From CAYUUR01 sp052034685 (GTDB taxonomy: Bacteria; Patescibacteriota; Saccharimonadia; Saccharimonadales; CAYUUR01), in the NCBI GenBank assembly GCA_052034685.1, contig JBPOIH010000007.1:62001-126000 (forward strand): a stretch of DNA of 64,000 nt, written 5' to 3'. A program made the position numbers and the translations under genes. The notes under the pieces are model-generated. The model was not told where the DNA came from. It did no database searches and worked only from the letters and a program-made list of their open reading frames with translations. How positions within the stretch are numbered: position 1 is the stretch's first letter; the number at the start of each line of letters is the position of its first letter. This document shows, one piece after another, positions 51,195 through 59,445 of the stretch.

Positions 51195-51196
51195 CT

Positions 51197-51622
51197 ATGT
51201 CACCCCAAGAAGCAACCTTTCGGGACAAACTCCGGGCTAGCCAGCAAAGCGTCACCGCCACTAGACTGGCAGTTTTTCACGCCCTCTGCACACAAGAAAC
51301 GGTAAGTATGCATCAGCTGGTGCGCTCTTTGAAACGTCAAGTTGACCGTGCGAGCGTCTACCGATCAGTGGCCCTTTTTGAACGGCTCGGTATCGTACAA
51401 CGCATTCAGATTGGTTGGAAGTATCAATTGGAACTAAGTGACAACTACAACCCGCATCATCATCATATTCATTGCTCGGAGTGCGGCAAACTGAGTGTCT
51501 TGCCAGAAGTAGCTCCATTAGAAGAAATGATCAAAACCATCGCGCACAAAGCCGGCTATAGCCTAACCAGTCACCAACTAGAGCTTACCGGCCGATGTCA
51601 GGAATGTTCGAACAAAAAATGA
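51197..51622 (+). CDS. Fur-family metal-responsive repressor
   Basis: 141 aa from ATG 51197. Winged helix (VTATRLAVFHALCTQETVSMHQLVRSL; DRASVYRSVALFERLGIVQRI), then the metal-binding dimerisation region HHHHIHCSECGKLSVL and a C-terminal ELTGRCQECS, giving two CxxC pairs as in Fur/Zur structural zinc sites. It faces a ZIP importer, so a Zur or Fur role for that importer is likely. The TGA stop lies in the stem of a minus-strand terminator. Confidence 0.92.
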   Translation: MSPQEATFRDKLRASQQSVTATRLAVFHALCTQETVSMHQLVRSLKRQVDRASVYRSVALFERLGIVQRIQIGWKYQLELSDNYNPHHHHIHCSECGKLSVLPEVAPLEEMIKTIAHKAGYSLTSHQLELTGRCQECSNKK

Positions 51623-51644
51623 GCCGGGCGGTGATGCCCAGCTC
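51614..51644 (-). terminator. Intrinsic terminator for the PAP2 gene
   Basis: Minus strand: GAGCTGGGC, 6-nt loop, GCCCGGCTC (one T-G wobble) followed by ATTTTTT (plus 51614-51620). A proper stem plus U-tract, overlapping the last codons of fur. Confidence 0.75.
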
Positions 51645-51648
51645 GCGT

Positions 51649-51667
51649 GGAAGTCTCTCACTTCCTT
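51649..51667 (+). terminator. Possible terminator for fur
   Basis: GGAAGT, loop CTCTC, ACTTCC (51649-51665) then TT; perfect 6-bp stem with a poor U-tract. Confidence 0.3.
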
Positions 51668-51702
51668 ATCTAGCATAAGCCTATTGAAAGTGCCGTGCAA
51701 GA

Positions 51703-52290
51703 CTATTTTTTAACGTCAGGGTATACTTTTTTTACGGCAAGTACCGCCAAGTAGCCGATGGCAAAACCACCTACCAAATCAAGTGGTGCGTGCACACCAA
51801 GCGCAATCCGCGATAAGCCAACCGCACAAATAATCAGAGCGATTATCCAACGGAATCGTCTGGGAGCATACGGCATCACCATCAGGCCCATCATAGTAAC
51901 AAGCGCCATGTGCCCGGATGGAAACCCAGAGCCGTGCACCAGCACCTCAGAGCTACTAACAGCATCAAACAAATCAAAGGGTCGCGGCCGCCCAATCGCC
52001 AGCTTCAACACTGCAGTGGCAAATATACTCAACCCTCCGCCTATCAGCAGTTGCCACGATAATCTTCGAAACTTGGCTGCGAACGCCACCACAATACTGA
52101 CCAACCACATTGCTACTGTACCAAGCTGTGTAATAAGCAGAAACACCTGGCTAAACGGACTCGTCAGGTCGTATATCATCGTGAATAAACTTCGTTCTAA
52201 TGAACTCATCGCCGGGATAGAAAGCAAGGCCGACACAAGTAGTAAGCTAAGGGTAATCCTTGGCATATTGTTACTGATTCTTCGCTTCAT
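51703..52290 (-). CDS. PAP2-family membrane phosphatase
   Basis: 195 aa from ATG 52290. Five or six TM with the three PAP2 motifs: KLAIGRPRP (KxxxxxxRP), GSGFPSGHMA (PSGH) and SRIALGVHAPLDLVGG (SRxxxxxHxxxD). Removes phosphate from phosphatidic acid, undecaprenyl diphosphate or related lipids. TATACT ends 7 nt before this ATG. Divergent from a diacylglycerol-kinase-family gene, a natural opposite activity. Confidence 0.92.
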   Translation of the reverse strand: MKRRISNNMPRITLSLLLVSALLSIPAMSSLERSLFTMIYDLTSPFSQVFLLITQLGTVAMWLVSIVVAFAAKFRRLSWQLLIGGGLSIFATAVLKLAIGRPRPFDLFDAVSSSEVLVHGSGFPSGHMALVTMMGLMVMPYAPRRFRWIIALIICAVGLSRIALGVHAPLDLVGGFAIGYLAVLAVKKVYPDVKK

Positions 52291-52297
52291 CACTCAC

Positions 52298-52303
52298 AGT
52301 ATA
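52298..52303 (-). promoter_or_regulatory. -10 of PAP2 gene
   Basis: TATACT on the minus strand, 7 nt before ATG 52290. Confidence 0.5.
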
Positions 52304-52357
52304 CCTTATGCTTATAATCGGGGAATCCTATCAAAAATCATGCACGAGTCATGCTAG

Positions 52358-52376
52358 TATACACATAGGAAAGGAG
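52358..52376 (+). promoter_or_regulatory. -10 and Shine-Dalgarno of the DAGK-like gene
   Basis: TATACA (52358-52363) followed by AAGGAG (52371-52376), 10 nt before the ATC codon at 52387 that is taken as start. Confidence 0.5.
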
Positions 52377-52386
52377 TACTGGCGCC

Positions 52387-53277
52387 ATCAAATACTCGGC
52401 AGTTATCATCATATACAATCCAAACAGCACAAGCGGTCTTGCCGAGACTAAAGCAGGTCGACTCAAAGCACGCCTGACAAAGCGCGGCATCGAGCATGTC
52501 AAACTTATCAAAACAGAGTATGCAGGCCACGCCGAGGAGATCGCCTATCAACAAACCCGCAAGTACCCCCGGCCGCTCCTCGTCTCAGTCAGTGGTGACG
52601 GCGGCTACAACGAAGTCGTCAATGGTGCACTCCTAGCGCAAGAGCAAACTGGCCACCAGCCGACCTGCTGTATTCTGGCTGCCGGCAACGCCAACGACCA
52701 CCGCCGTAGTGTCAAGAAACAACCACTCAGCCGCGCCATCATCAAAGCAGAACCAGAGGCAGTTGATATCTTAAAGATGACCATCCAGTATGGTCACACA
52801 CAGAGTATCCGTTACGCCCATTCCTACATCGGCTTCGGCTTCACCAGTCACGTTGCTGCAGAGCTTAACCAGGCCAGACTCACGCGCCTCAAGGAAATAG
52901 GTATCGTCTTGCGCGCATTCTTCAACTTCGAACCAACACTTATTGTTATGCCAGAAGGTCGCATTCGCAAAGTCGACAGTCTGGTGTTTGCCAATATCCA
53001 TCAGATGGCCAAAATGGTACGAATTGGCAAAAAAACCAACCTCCATAACGGGCAGTTCAAGATGGTGTTCTTCCCTCATCAAACTCGTCTAAAATTTATA
53101 ATCAACCTGCTCAGAACCACCATTTTTGGCGTCAGAAAGCCCGTCCAACAACAAGCCTTCACCTGCGCCCTACCCAAAACAACATTGGTACACCTGGACG
53201 GAGAAGTACGGACCATCCCGGGTGGATCACAAGTTATCATTGAATCAGCCGCTGGCAGTTTGCAAACCATTCGATAG
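52387..53277 (+). CDS. Diacylglycerol-kinase-family (YegS/BmrU-like) lipid kinase with apparent ATC start
   Basis: About 296 aa, the normal length, if translation begins at ATC 52387. Catalytic domain: YSAVIIIYNPNSTSG at once after the start, SVSGDGGYNEVVNG (GDG nucleotide loop), CILAAGNANDHRRS, then the beta domain to HLDGEVRTIPGG. No ATG, GTG or TTG is in frame between the upstream TAG (52366-52368) and ATG 52777, which would remove the whole catalytic half. AAGGAG lies 10 nt before the ATC and domain alignment puts the initiator exactly there. The family phosphorylates diacylglycerol or similar lipids. Confidence 0.85.
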   Translation: MKYSAVIIIYNPNSTSGLAETKAGRLKARLTKRGIEHVKLIKTEYAGHAEEIAYQQTRKYPRPLLVSVSGDGGYNEVVNGALLAQEQTGHQPTCCILAAGNANDHRRSVKKQPLSRAIIKAEPEAVDILKMTIQYGHTQSIRYAHSYIGFGFTSHVAAELNQARLTRLKEIGIVLRAFFNFEPTLIVMPEGRIRKVDSLVFANIHQMAKMVRIGKKTNLHNGQFKMVFFPHQTRLKFIINLLRTTIFGVRKPVQQQAFTCALPKTTLVHLDGEVRTIPGGSQVIIESAAGSLQTIR

Positions 53278-53326
53278 CCATTGACCGACCAGCCTTATCA
53301 ACGTAGGCTGCTTATAGGAGAATATT

Positions 53327-53689
53327 ATGGAACAAAATTTACTGAACCTCGCCCTCGCCCTCGCTGCAAACGAACTACTGCATAACTTCCTTGAAGTAAA
53401 AAACATCAGAGAAAAAGTAGCAAGATTACAGACGTACATAGATAAGAAACCGTACAAAGAATTACCAGTCAACATAGACACCCGTGCAAAGTCGTATGGC
53501 ATTTCATTGATTAGCTTTGTTTTGATTGTTGCGGTGTTCTACGGGCTTTTCAGCTGGATATCCCTAGAGTTATCTACTGGGCTCAAGGTTATTGTCGGTC
53601 TACTCGTGGCTTCATATATTGTGACAGCTGTCACTGTTGACCAGTATCATGTCGACATCGAAAAAGTCACCAAACGCTTCAAAAAATAA
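53327..53689 (+). CDS. Two-TM small protein, unknown
   Basis: 120 aa. An N-terminal helical, partly amphipathic region (NLALALAANELLHNFLEVKNIREKVARLQTYID) followed by two TM helices (ISLISFVLIVAVFYGLFSWI; LKVIVGLLVASYIVTAVTV) and a basic tail. Not recognised. AGGAGAATATT before the ATG; follows the lipid-kinase gene by 49 nt. Confidence 0.65.
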   Translation: MEQNLLNLALALAANELLHNFLEVKNIREKVARLQTYIDKKPYKELPVNIDTRAKSYGISLISFVLIVAVFYGLFSWISLELSTGLKVIVGLLVASYIVTAVTVDQYHVDIEKVTKRFKK

Positions 53690-53716
53690 TCACTGCGAAA
53701 TCCTCGGTCAAAAAAG

Positions 53717-54253
53717 TTATGGCGAAAGTACTTGGCCAGACAGCATAGCAATGATCATGAGCGCCGCCATGACAGCCATGATCAAATCTTCGAGCAAAGT
53801 CACCGTAGAAAGCGGTAGCTTGATAATGCCACCTAAACATGCACAGTGGAAAGTTGGGCCACGCTGCGTGAGCCCCTTGGCAACACCGTAGGCGCCAACA
53901 AGCATGATAACCAGCGTGACCACATCTCGCAGTACCGGAGCTATATCTAGCACAAAGGCTACACCAAGGCTGAGTTCAATAAACGGGTACAAATACGTGT
54001 ACAGCTTGTATCGTTTACCGATAATGTCGTAGCGAGGAAACATTTGCACAAAGTGTTCGTAACCAATCAGCTTGAAGCTACCAAACACCAAGAAGAACCC
54101 AGCCATAAACCAACGCATCCAGTCGGTCCAGTGGAATTCAACGGTGGTACTCATGACTGTTGCGGCCGCAGCTAATAGAATGAAGATGAAGGCTAATTTA
54201 GCATATTCCTTTTTGGTGCTTTCTGTCTCTGCGTGCCTGACGTGACGACTCAT
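53717..54253 (-). CDS. MauE/DoxX-like membrane protein
   Basis: 178 aa. About four to five TM; contains WMRWFMAGFFLVFGSFKLIGYEHFVQMFPRYD and FHCACLGGIIKLPLSTVTLLEDLIMAVMA, the latter close to the MauE/DoxX 'CACFG' cysteine pair before the last TM. Such proteins are linked to thiol-disulfide exchange in the membrane, matching VKOR and thioredoxin reductase elsewhere in the window. TACAAT ends 6 nt before the ATG. Confidence 0.8.
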   Translation of the reverse strand: MSRHVRHAETESTKKEYAKLAFIFILLAAAATVMSTTVEFHWTDWMRWFMAGFFLVFGSFKLIGYEHFVQMFPRYDIIGKRYKLYTYLYPFIELSLGVAFVLDIAPVLRDVVTLVIMLVGAYGVAKGLTQRGPTFHCACLGGIIKLPLSTVTLLEDLIMAVMAALMIIAMLSGQVLSP

Positions 54254-54259
54254 GCTTAT

Positions 54260-54265
54260 ATTGTA
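54260..54265 (-). promoter_or_regulatory. -10 of MauE-like gene
   Basis: TACAAT on the minus strand, exactly 6 nt before the ATG; the region upstream is the Gly-coding tail of the DUF2207 gene, so no -35 is seen. Confidence 0.35.
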
Positions 54266-54273
54266 ACACCGGC

Positions 54274-56070
54274 CTACCAGCCGCCGCCGCCTCCACCACC
54301 ACCGCCGCCTCCAGAGGAACCGCCGCCGCCAGAAAAGCCACTCGAACCAGAACTACTTGGCGCAGTGAAAGTGCTTGTCGCCGCAGTGTTAAAGCTATGC
54401 AAGGATCCAACAAGATAACCCGTTCTGAACGCAGATGTGTTGCCCTGATACCATTCGGGCGGTTCATTGTAGAGGTCTTTGAATTGTTCTGCCCACTGTT
54501 TTTCTAGACCGAAGAGCATGGCATACGGTAGTAGTGTTTCGAACAGCTTGACCTGTGTAGAATGCTTTCCGGCCTGACCAAACTGTTTGACTCCTTCTGG
54601 TGATTGCAGGAACGCTATGCGATCTTTCTCAGCAAGCTTGATATACGCTTTGAGCCCAAGTAAATATTCTTTGGTTTCAACTCCCTTGACAGAGCGCGCA
54701 GGCATTGTCCGTGCTGCAAACATCATGATAAGTCCCGATGTGATCAGACCAATCCCAATAGGTGTTAATATAACGGTAAAGGCTAGCATGAAGCCAATAA
54801 GTGTTGCGAGCACGCCACCAATCATGAAACCTCTTGGCGCCTTAATTGGGTCATTCGCAAAGTAGCCGTCCTTATACAGTGACTGCATTGTCTGTTTGTG
54901 TATCTTTACAACGTCGCCGTACAGTTTGTTCTTCAGAGACTTCATCTCTACTTTTTGACCTGTCGATGGAGCCTTGCCAAACAACCCCTGAACCAACAAC
55001 AATTGTTCTGCCGTCAGGCCTTCCAACGGCTTCACAAGCTCAATGCTATACTCTGGCTTGGCATGCTTCTTGTCTGAGGCGATTTCGTGGATAATCAAAT
55101 ACTTGGCAATGGCGAGCTCGATAATTGCTGCCGTAATTGCTGATGTTCGGACTTTCTCCTGCATGATTCCTTCACTAGTAATGGCATTGAGCCCCTTTGG
55201 CGGAGTGTACTGCGGAACGATAACGCCCTTACCTTTCGGGTCTCTACCAGAATTACGCCAGCGGCTTACCAGCCAGATCGTTGTGAGTAATGGCAGGAGC
55301 ACTAACGGCGAAAGAAACAACAATGGACGGACGACCTCCCACAGAGATGGTTGATACGGGCTAAAGGTGTTTTTCTCAAACCCCATGACAAACGAAAGGT
55401 TTTGGCCAGGCAGCAAATTGGCTGCACGTACATTTATAATTGTAGCGTCGTTTTCTACGGATTGCGTAATCTCGCAGTTGCTCGCCGTCGAGCCTAATGC
55501 ACCAGTAAAGCACTTTGGCGATTTACTTATAGATTCTGCCAGTCCATTCGGTATATGTATGCGGGCTGTGACCGATCCAAAGGGTTGCATCCACTCTGTG
55601 CCGTTCACATCCCAGAACCACTCATCGTGTTCGTCGTAGTACGTAATGACATCACGCATGGTGTAGCTAATGACATAGGTTTTTTCGCCGTGGACGTACT
55701 TACCGGCATCGCCGATCTTGAGCACAAGATTGTCGTTCTGGGTGCTGCTTGAATACGAGTAGGCATTGCCAAGCCGGTCTGTTACCTTGGCAACTTTTAG
55801 TTGAAGACTCTTATCCTCATAGGTTTTTGGTATCGCTCGCAAAATTCCATGGTTCTGGTCATACTCAGGAAACACAGCGGTTATACGCTCTTCTACACGT
55901 AGCTCCGCCTCGTTGTCTGCATTCTTGCCCAGGTAGTAATCCGCCGCAAAGGACTTAATATCAAAGTCTTGGACGTTTTGGGCTTGTGCGATACGCACAG
56001 GCGACAGACTAAATACCAGAGAAAGTGCCAATACCGGCAAAAGTAATAACAGCCTTAAGCGTTTCATCAT
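54274..56070 (-). CDS. DUF2207 membrane protein with Gly-rich tail
   Basis: 598 aa. Signal peptide (RLLLLLPVLALSLVFSLSPVRIAQA), a ~230-residue extracytoplasmic DUF2207 domain (FDIKSFAADYYLGKNADNEAELRVEERITAVFPEYD; HGILRAIP), a TM near 245, a cytoplasmic region, two adjacent TM near 425-465 and the C-terminal ...FSGGGGSSGGGGGGGG tail. Such tails are usual in this family, so the glycine run is not an assembly error. Function unknown. TATAGT lies 5 nt before the first ATG (MM). Confidence 0.9.
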   Translation of the reverse strand: MMKRLRLLLLLPVLALSLVFSLSPVRIAQAQNVQDFDIKSFAADYYLGKNADNEAELRVEERITAVFPEYDQNHGILRAIPKTYEDKSLQLKVAKVTDRLGNAYSYSSSTQNDNLVLKIGDAGKYVHGEKTYVISYTMRDVITYYDEHDEWFWDVNGTEWMQPFGSVTARIHIPNGLAESISKSPKCFTGALGSTASNCEITQSVENDATIINVRAANLLPGQNLSFVMGFEKNTFSPYQPSLWEVVRPLLFLSPLVLLPLLTTIWLVSRWRNSGRDPKGKGVIVPQYTPPKGLNAITSEGIMQEKVRTSAITAAIIELAIAKYLIIHEIASDKKHAKPEYSIELVKPLEGLTAEQLLLVQGLFGKAPSTGQKVEMKSLKNKLYGDVVKIHKQTMQSLYKDGYFANDPIKAPRGFMIGGVLATLIGFMLAFTVILTPIGIGLITSGLIMMFAARTMPARSVKGVETKEYLLGLKAYIKLAEKDRIAFLQSPEGVKQFGQAGKHSTQVKLFETLLPYAMLFGLEKQWAEQFKDLYNEPPEWYQGNTSAFRTGYLVGSLHSFNTAATSTFTAPSSSGSSGFSGGGGSSGGGGGGGGGGGW

Positions 56071-56075
56071 GCTCC

Positions 56076-56081
56076 ACTATA
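56076..56081 (-). promoter_or_regulatory. -10 of DUF2207 gene
   Basis: TATAGT 5 nt before the first of two ATGs (8 nt before the second). Confidence 0.4.
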
Positions 56082-56123
56082 CGCCGTTTTTTGGCGATGA
56101 ACTACCTTATTCTACACAAAAAA

Positions 56124-56480
56124 CTATGCTTGTTCGTCGTACTCGCTGATCTTGCTGTTGATATAGCCGATGAGTGCTGAGAAGCCCCAAGCGATTAAAC
56201 CATACACAATGATTGCAAAAAGCGCTGACACGTCTAAGTAACCAGTCTCGCCAACTGCTTTGGGCGGAAAGATACCGCGAAACGGCTGCAAAAAGTCAGT
56301 CGAGGTTGTATAGATAAACTTCACAAACGGTGAGCTATCGTTTGCAGAAAACGCCAGTAGGAACACCCGAAAACCGAGTACAATCTCTGCAAAGATAACA
56401 TATGCGTACATCGCATACGTCAGCACCTTGCCGACATTCAGGTACGTTGGCACCTCTGATGTTGTTTGTTTTTTAGCCAT
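56124..56480 (-). CDS. YggT-like small membrane protein
   Basis: 118 aa. Two TM helices around the YggT-type segment FIYTTSTDFLQPFRGIFPPKAVGETGYLDVSALFAIIVYGLIAW, with the usual 'F(x)L(x)P(x)R' turn. YggT proteins are implicated in envelope integrity or osmotic shock. Strong AGGAGGG 5 nt before the ATG. Confidence 0.8.
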   Translation of the reverse strand: MAKKQTTSEVPTYLNVGKVLTYAMYAYVIFAEIVLGFRVFLLAFSANDSSPFVKFIYTTSTDFLQPFRGIFPPKAVGETGYLDVSALFAIIVYGLIAWGFSALIGYINSKISEYDEQA

Positions 56481-56532
56481 AGAACCCTCCTCGTCAATCT
56501 GACAGTGTTATTTATGGCTATAGTATATCACC

Positions 56533-57159
56533 CTACTGTTGGCCCGTAATATCACTTGGTTGCAACAGGCCCCAGTCAACCGCATTAATCTCGCTTTCAG
56601 CTATATGTCCTACCTCGTCAGCTCGCCAGCCGTTCCATGCTTGGTTCAAACAGCCATAGACCAACCCGATTCCAAGACTCACCCCGTCAGCATATGAGCG
56701 CATCTGATCTTGTGAAAGCAACTCTTCAATACCATAAAAATAACCTGCACGTTTCCATCCATGAACGGACAGCATTGCCAGCACTTCCCATCGTTCGGAC
56801 TCAGCAGTTTTATCAATTACGCTCGGCACTTGTATATTAACGAGTGCGTCGTTAAGTTCAAGCGCTGGGCTGGACTGACTCAATCGATCAGCAGCCGTTA
56901 GCATAATATCCGCACCAACTTGTAGACCGAGGCGCCGACGCATGTCATGTGCATAATCGCCATTTTTAGGCAGCAAAGCGATAGTTTCTTTACCTAAGCG
57001 ATCCAACCCTTTGGCACGTGTACTCCTGAGGATTTCATCCAAGGCCACAGTACCGCCAAAACGAAGTTCGCCCTCTATAGTTGTCGCAATATCGTGGAGC
57101 GGTACATCCAGAGGCGGTAAATTGTTTGCATTGAATTTCTCTAGTCCCATATCACTCAC
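56533..57159 (-). CDS. Unknown 205-208-aa soluble protein
   Basis: GTG at 57159 or ATG at 57150. Mostly helical, weakly acidic, no recognised motif. Notable stretch: RWEVLAMLSVHGWKRAGYFYGIEELLSQDQ. No signal peptide. It starts 10 nt after the stop of the 724-aa gene, so the two are cotranscribed and perhaps act together. Confidence 0.6.
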   Translation of the reverse strand: MSDMGLEKFNANNLPPLDVPLHDIATTIEGELRFGGTVALDEILRSTRAKGLDRLGKETIALLPKNGDYAHDMRRRLGLQVGADIMLTAADRLSQSSPALELNDALVNIQVPSVIDKTAESERWEVLAMLSVHGWKRAGYFYGIEELLSQDQMRSYADGVSLGIGLVYGCLNQAWNGWRADEVGHIAESEINAVDWGLLQPSDITGQQ

Positions 57160-57168
57160 CGAGCCTGA

Positions 57169-59343
57169 CTACTTGTCTTCTTGTGCCTCAGCAATGGCAA
57201 CTTCGGTACTTTTAGCAAGCGCACGGAAAAGCTTACGCATACGTGGGATAGTAAGCAGACGCTTAATCTCTGCGTCAGACTCGCGAGCTACCAGCAACAT
57301 GATGGCGTCACGGAATGATACATCTTTTTTGGTATCTTCAGATATCATGTTGTTTTCTCGTGCATTTACGATATGGTTCCTTCTGATACCGAACTCACTC
57401 TCAAGTTGGCGTGATGAGTAACGATCACCTGGGCCAAAGCCTACTGCCAATAGTTGATTAGCGATCCGACCAACCACCGCGCGAATATGCTGTTCTTCTA
57501 ATTCTGTCTTCGACTTAGTCCTCGCCTCTGGCGCTTCAAGTGGTTCCGGGCTGGCTGGCGTGTGCTCGATGCGCTCATCACGGATATCATCATTATTTTG
57601 TTCTGTATCGGCTTCAGGCATAACTTCAGTCTCCGCTTCTGGCGTGTCGACTTGTTCTTCCTCTTCAACCGTTGCTGGTGGCGTTGCTGGTACTGCTTCA
57701 ATGCTGTCTTCAATTGTCGAGCGCGGCATCTCATCGCCTTCGTCGCCGGTGTCGTACTCAACACCAACAATTGTCACGCCAGACGAGAAACTGCCGTTAT
57801 CAACAATAATGCGCGTGCTCGGGTTAAAGGCAATTAATTCGCGTAACTGTGCTGTCTCTGCGTCATCCATATCCAATATTGTATCAATCAGCATTTCGCC
57901 GAGACCACCCAAGTTTTCACCATATAACTGCCCAAAGATATCTGTAATGTTATTCTCTGCAAGATCATTCAATAATGCATCGTTCTCTGTCAAAGCAATG
58001 AGCTTATCAGCAACTTCGCTGCGCAGTGCATCGAGTGAAACATTCGATTCAAGTCGCTTCGTGTCTTCCTCGTCAAAGTTCTCTTCAATACATTCAAGCA
58101 TGCCGTCAACAATATCAAAGACAAAATGTAGCATTGAAGACTCCGGAATTGCCTCTGACTCAGCAAAATTTGGCATCGCTGAATAAATCTTACTCAGGAA
58201 CGCATACAATTCCATCTGACTCGGCATCACTTCTGCAAAGCGTTCAACAATCTCATCGCTCACTGAATCCACTTCAGTTTCGGCTGGCTGATCAATTGGT
58301 TCTTCAACGATTTCTGTTACTACTGGAACATCTGGTTCATTATCAGCCTCGGCATCAAATGTTTCAATTGGCGCAAACGGCTTCTCAAGCGATACAGGCA
58401 TAGCTTCAGGATGCTGCTCAACCTCTGGAGTAGCAACACCGAGTTCAACCAAATGTTGCGCAAACCGCTTGACGTCGTCATCGCTTTCGGCGCCAATCAC
58501 AACGTCATATTTTAGCTCCGGATTAACTTCATATGCAGATGAAAGCCCACGCTTGTTGTTGTGTGCAAACATTTGTTGCTTACGATAAGTCAGGTTCGTT
58601 AAGAACTCACGAACGTTGCGCATCACGTCTCTATCAAAGACAGGAGCATGCTCTACGCCAAGGACAGAGGTGAACATACGCGTCCATAGTTCGTTTACGC
58701 TAATCTGCTCCCCGTCGACTAACTCTGTTAACACAGAAAGTGCCGCAAATTTTGGAGCAGCGTGCCGCAGGCTCGACTCTTTTGATGCCAGCTTTATGCG
58801 TCGGCTGCCAATGTAAACAGCAGGCATACCTGATGTCTCATCCATACCAAAATCGATCGCAACTGTCGGGCGCGGTTTAGCGACTTCAGCAACCGCAGGC
58901 TTAGCTGGTTGTTGATCTGCTCGGTTTATACTAGCACTGTTATATACAGCTGGCTCTGCCGTTCCACTCAAGTTCATTAATGCACGAAGAGTCAACCTTC
59001 CTGCTACCAATCTAGTCTTGGTGTCTACCTGCATGTCAATCTCATGGAGTTTGTTGTCAACATCTGTCGTAGACATTTCCAACTCAAGCAGCGTTGCACG
59101 CAGTGATTCTAGTTTTTCTACATCAGAAGTATTCTTGTTAAGATCGCTCAGCGCAGAGATTGCAGCATCATCTGGCACACTCTCTAATACGGTGTCGGCA
59201 ACACCAAAGGCAGCACGTACTGCCGCTTGACCTTCGGGTGTCTCATCGTAGTCTTCAGAAAATACAATTTCAGAAAGCCGACAAGCTCGTTCAATAGATG
59301 CCGCTGCCTCAGATAAGTGTCCTTGTTGTACATGCGAGTTCAT
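57169..59343 (-). CDS. Large acidic protein with winged-helix-like and C-terminal HTH-like regions
   Basis: 724 aa, no known family. N-terminal helical region (1-150); then AVYIGSRRIKLASKESSL followed by VLTELVDGEQISVNELWTRMF (~175-225), which looks like a response-regulator-type winged helix; a very acidic, disordered-looking middle (~320-400 and ~545-610, many Glu/Asp/Pro/Thr); and a C-terminal HTH-like segment GDRYSSRQLESEFGIRRNHI (~640-665) with a basic helix. It could be a DNA-binding scaffold; inference only. Extended -10 TGGTATAAT lies 9 nt before the ATG. Confidence 0.6.
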   Translation of the reverse strand: MNSHVQQGHLSEAAASIERACRLSEIVFSEDYDETPEGQAAVRAAFGVADTVLESVPDDAAISALSDLNKNTSDVEKLESLRATLLELEMSTTDVDNKLHEIDMQVDTKTRLVAGRLTLRALMNLSGTAEPAVYNSASINRADQQPAKPAVAEVAKPRPTVAIDFGMDETSGMPAVYIGSRRIKLASKESSLRHAAPKFAALSVLTELVDGEQISVNELWTRMFTSVLGVEHAPVFDRDVMRNVREFLTNLTYRKQQMFAHNNKRGLSSAYEVNPELKYDVVIGAESDDDVKRFAQHLVELGVATPEVEQHPEAMPVSLEKPFAPIETFDAEADNEPDVPVVTEIVEEPIDQPAETEVDSVSDEIVERFAEVMPSQMELYAFLSKIYSAMPNFAESEAIPESSMLHFVFDIVDGMLECIEENFDEEDTKRLESNVSLDALRSEVADKLIALTENDALLNDLAENNITDIFGQLYGENLGGLGEMLIDTILDMDDAETAQLRELIAFNPSTRIIVDNGSFSSGVTIVGVEYDTGDEGDEMPRSTIEDSIEAVPATPPATVEEEEQVDTPEAETEVMPEADTEQNNDDIRDERIEHTPASPEPLEAPEARTKSKTELEEQHIRAVVGRIANQLLAVGFGPGDRYSSRQLESEFGIRRNHIVNARENNMISEDTKKDVSFRDAIMLLVARESDAEIKRLLTIPRMRKLFRALAKSTEVAIAEAQEDK

Positions 59344-59352
59344 ATGTGCGTC

Positions 59353-59361
59353 ATTATACCA
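59353..59361 (-). promoter_or_regulatory. Extended -10 of the 724-aa gene
   Basis: TGGTATAAT on the minus strand with 9 nt to ATG 59343, the same form as at pheS. Confidence 0.5.
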
Positions 59362-59432
59362 GTTTGTTGTGTATTATTCAACTATGTTTCTTCTTTTATA
59401 GTTATTCTTGTGCTTAATTAAAACAACTGTGT

Positions 59433-59438
59433 AATACT
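59433..59438 (+). promoter_or_regulatory. -10 of acyltransferase gene
   Basis: AATACT (or TAATAC one base earlier) ending 7 nt before ATG 59446. Confidence 0.35.
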
Positions 59439-59445
59439 GTTGCGC

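Noticed and set aside
51758..52357. 199-aa open frame on the plus strand
   Set aside because: Antisense to the PAP2 gene, whose three catalytic motifs are clear; no motif in the shadow translation.
52351..52368. Five-codon uORF (ATG CTA GTA TAC ACA TAG) before the lipid kinase
   Set aside because: It lies over the proposed -10, so it is probably not transcribed; it is not evidence for an upstream start.
54274..54340. Low-complexity poly-Gly coding tract as a possible assembly error
   Set aside because: Gly-rich C-terminal tails are usual in DUF2207 proteins and the frame is intact to the stop.
57560..58186. 208-aa open frame on the plus strand
   Set aside because: Ser-rich translation opposite the 724-aa gene; an antisense shadow of its acidic Glu/Asp codons with no Shine-Dalgarno or domain.
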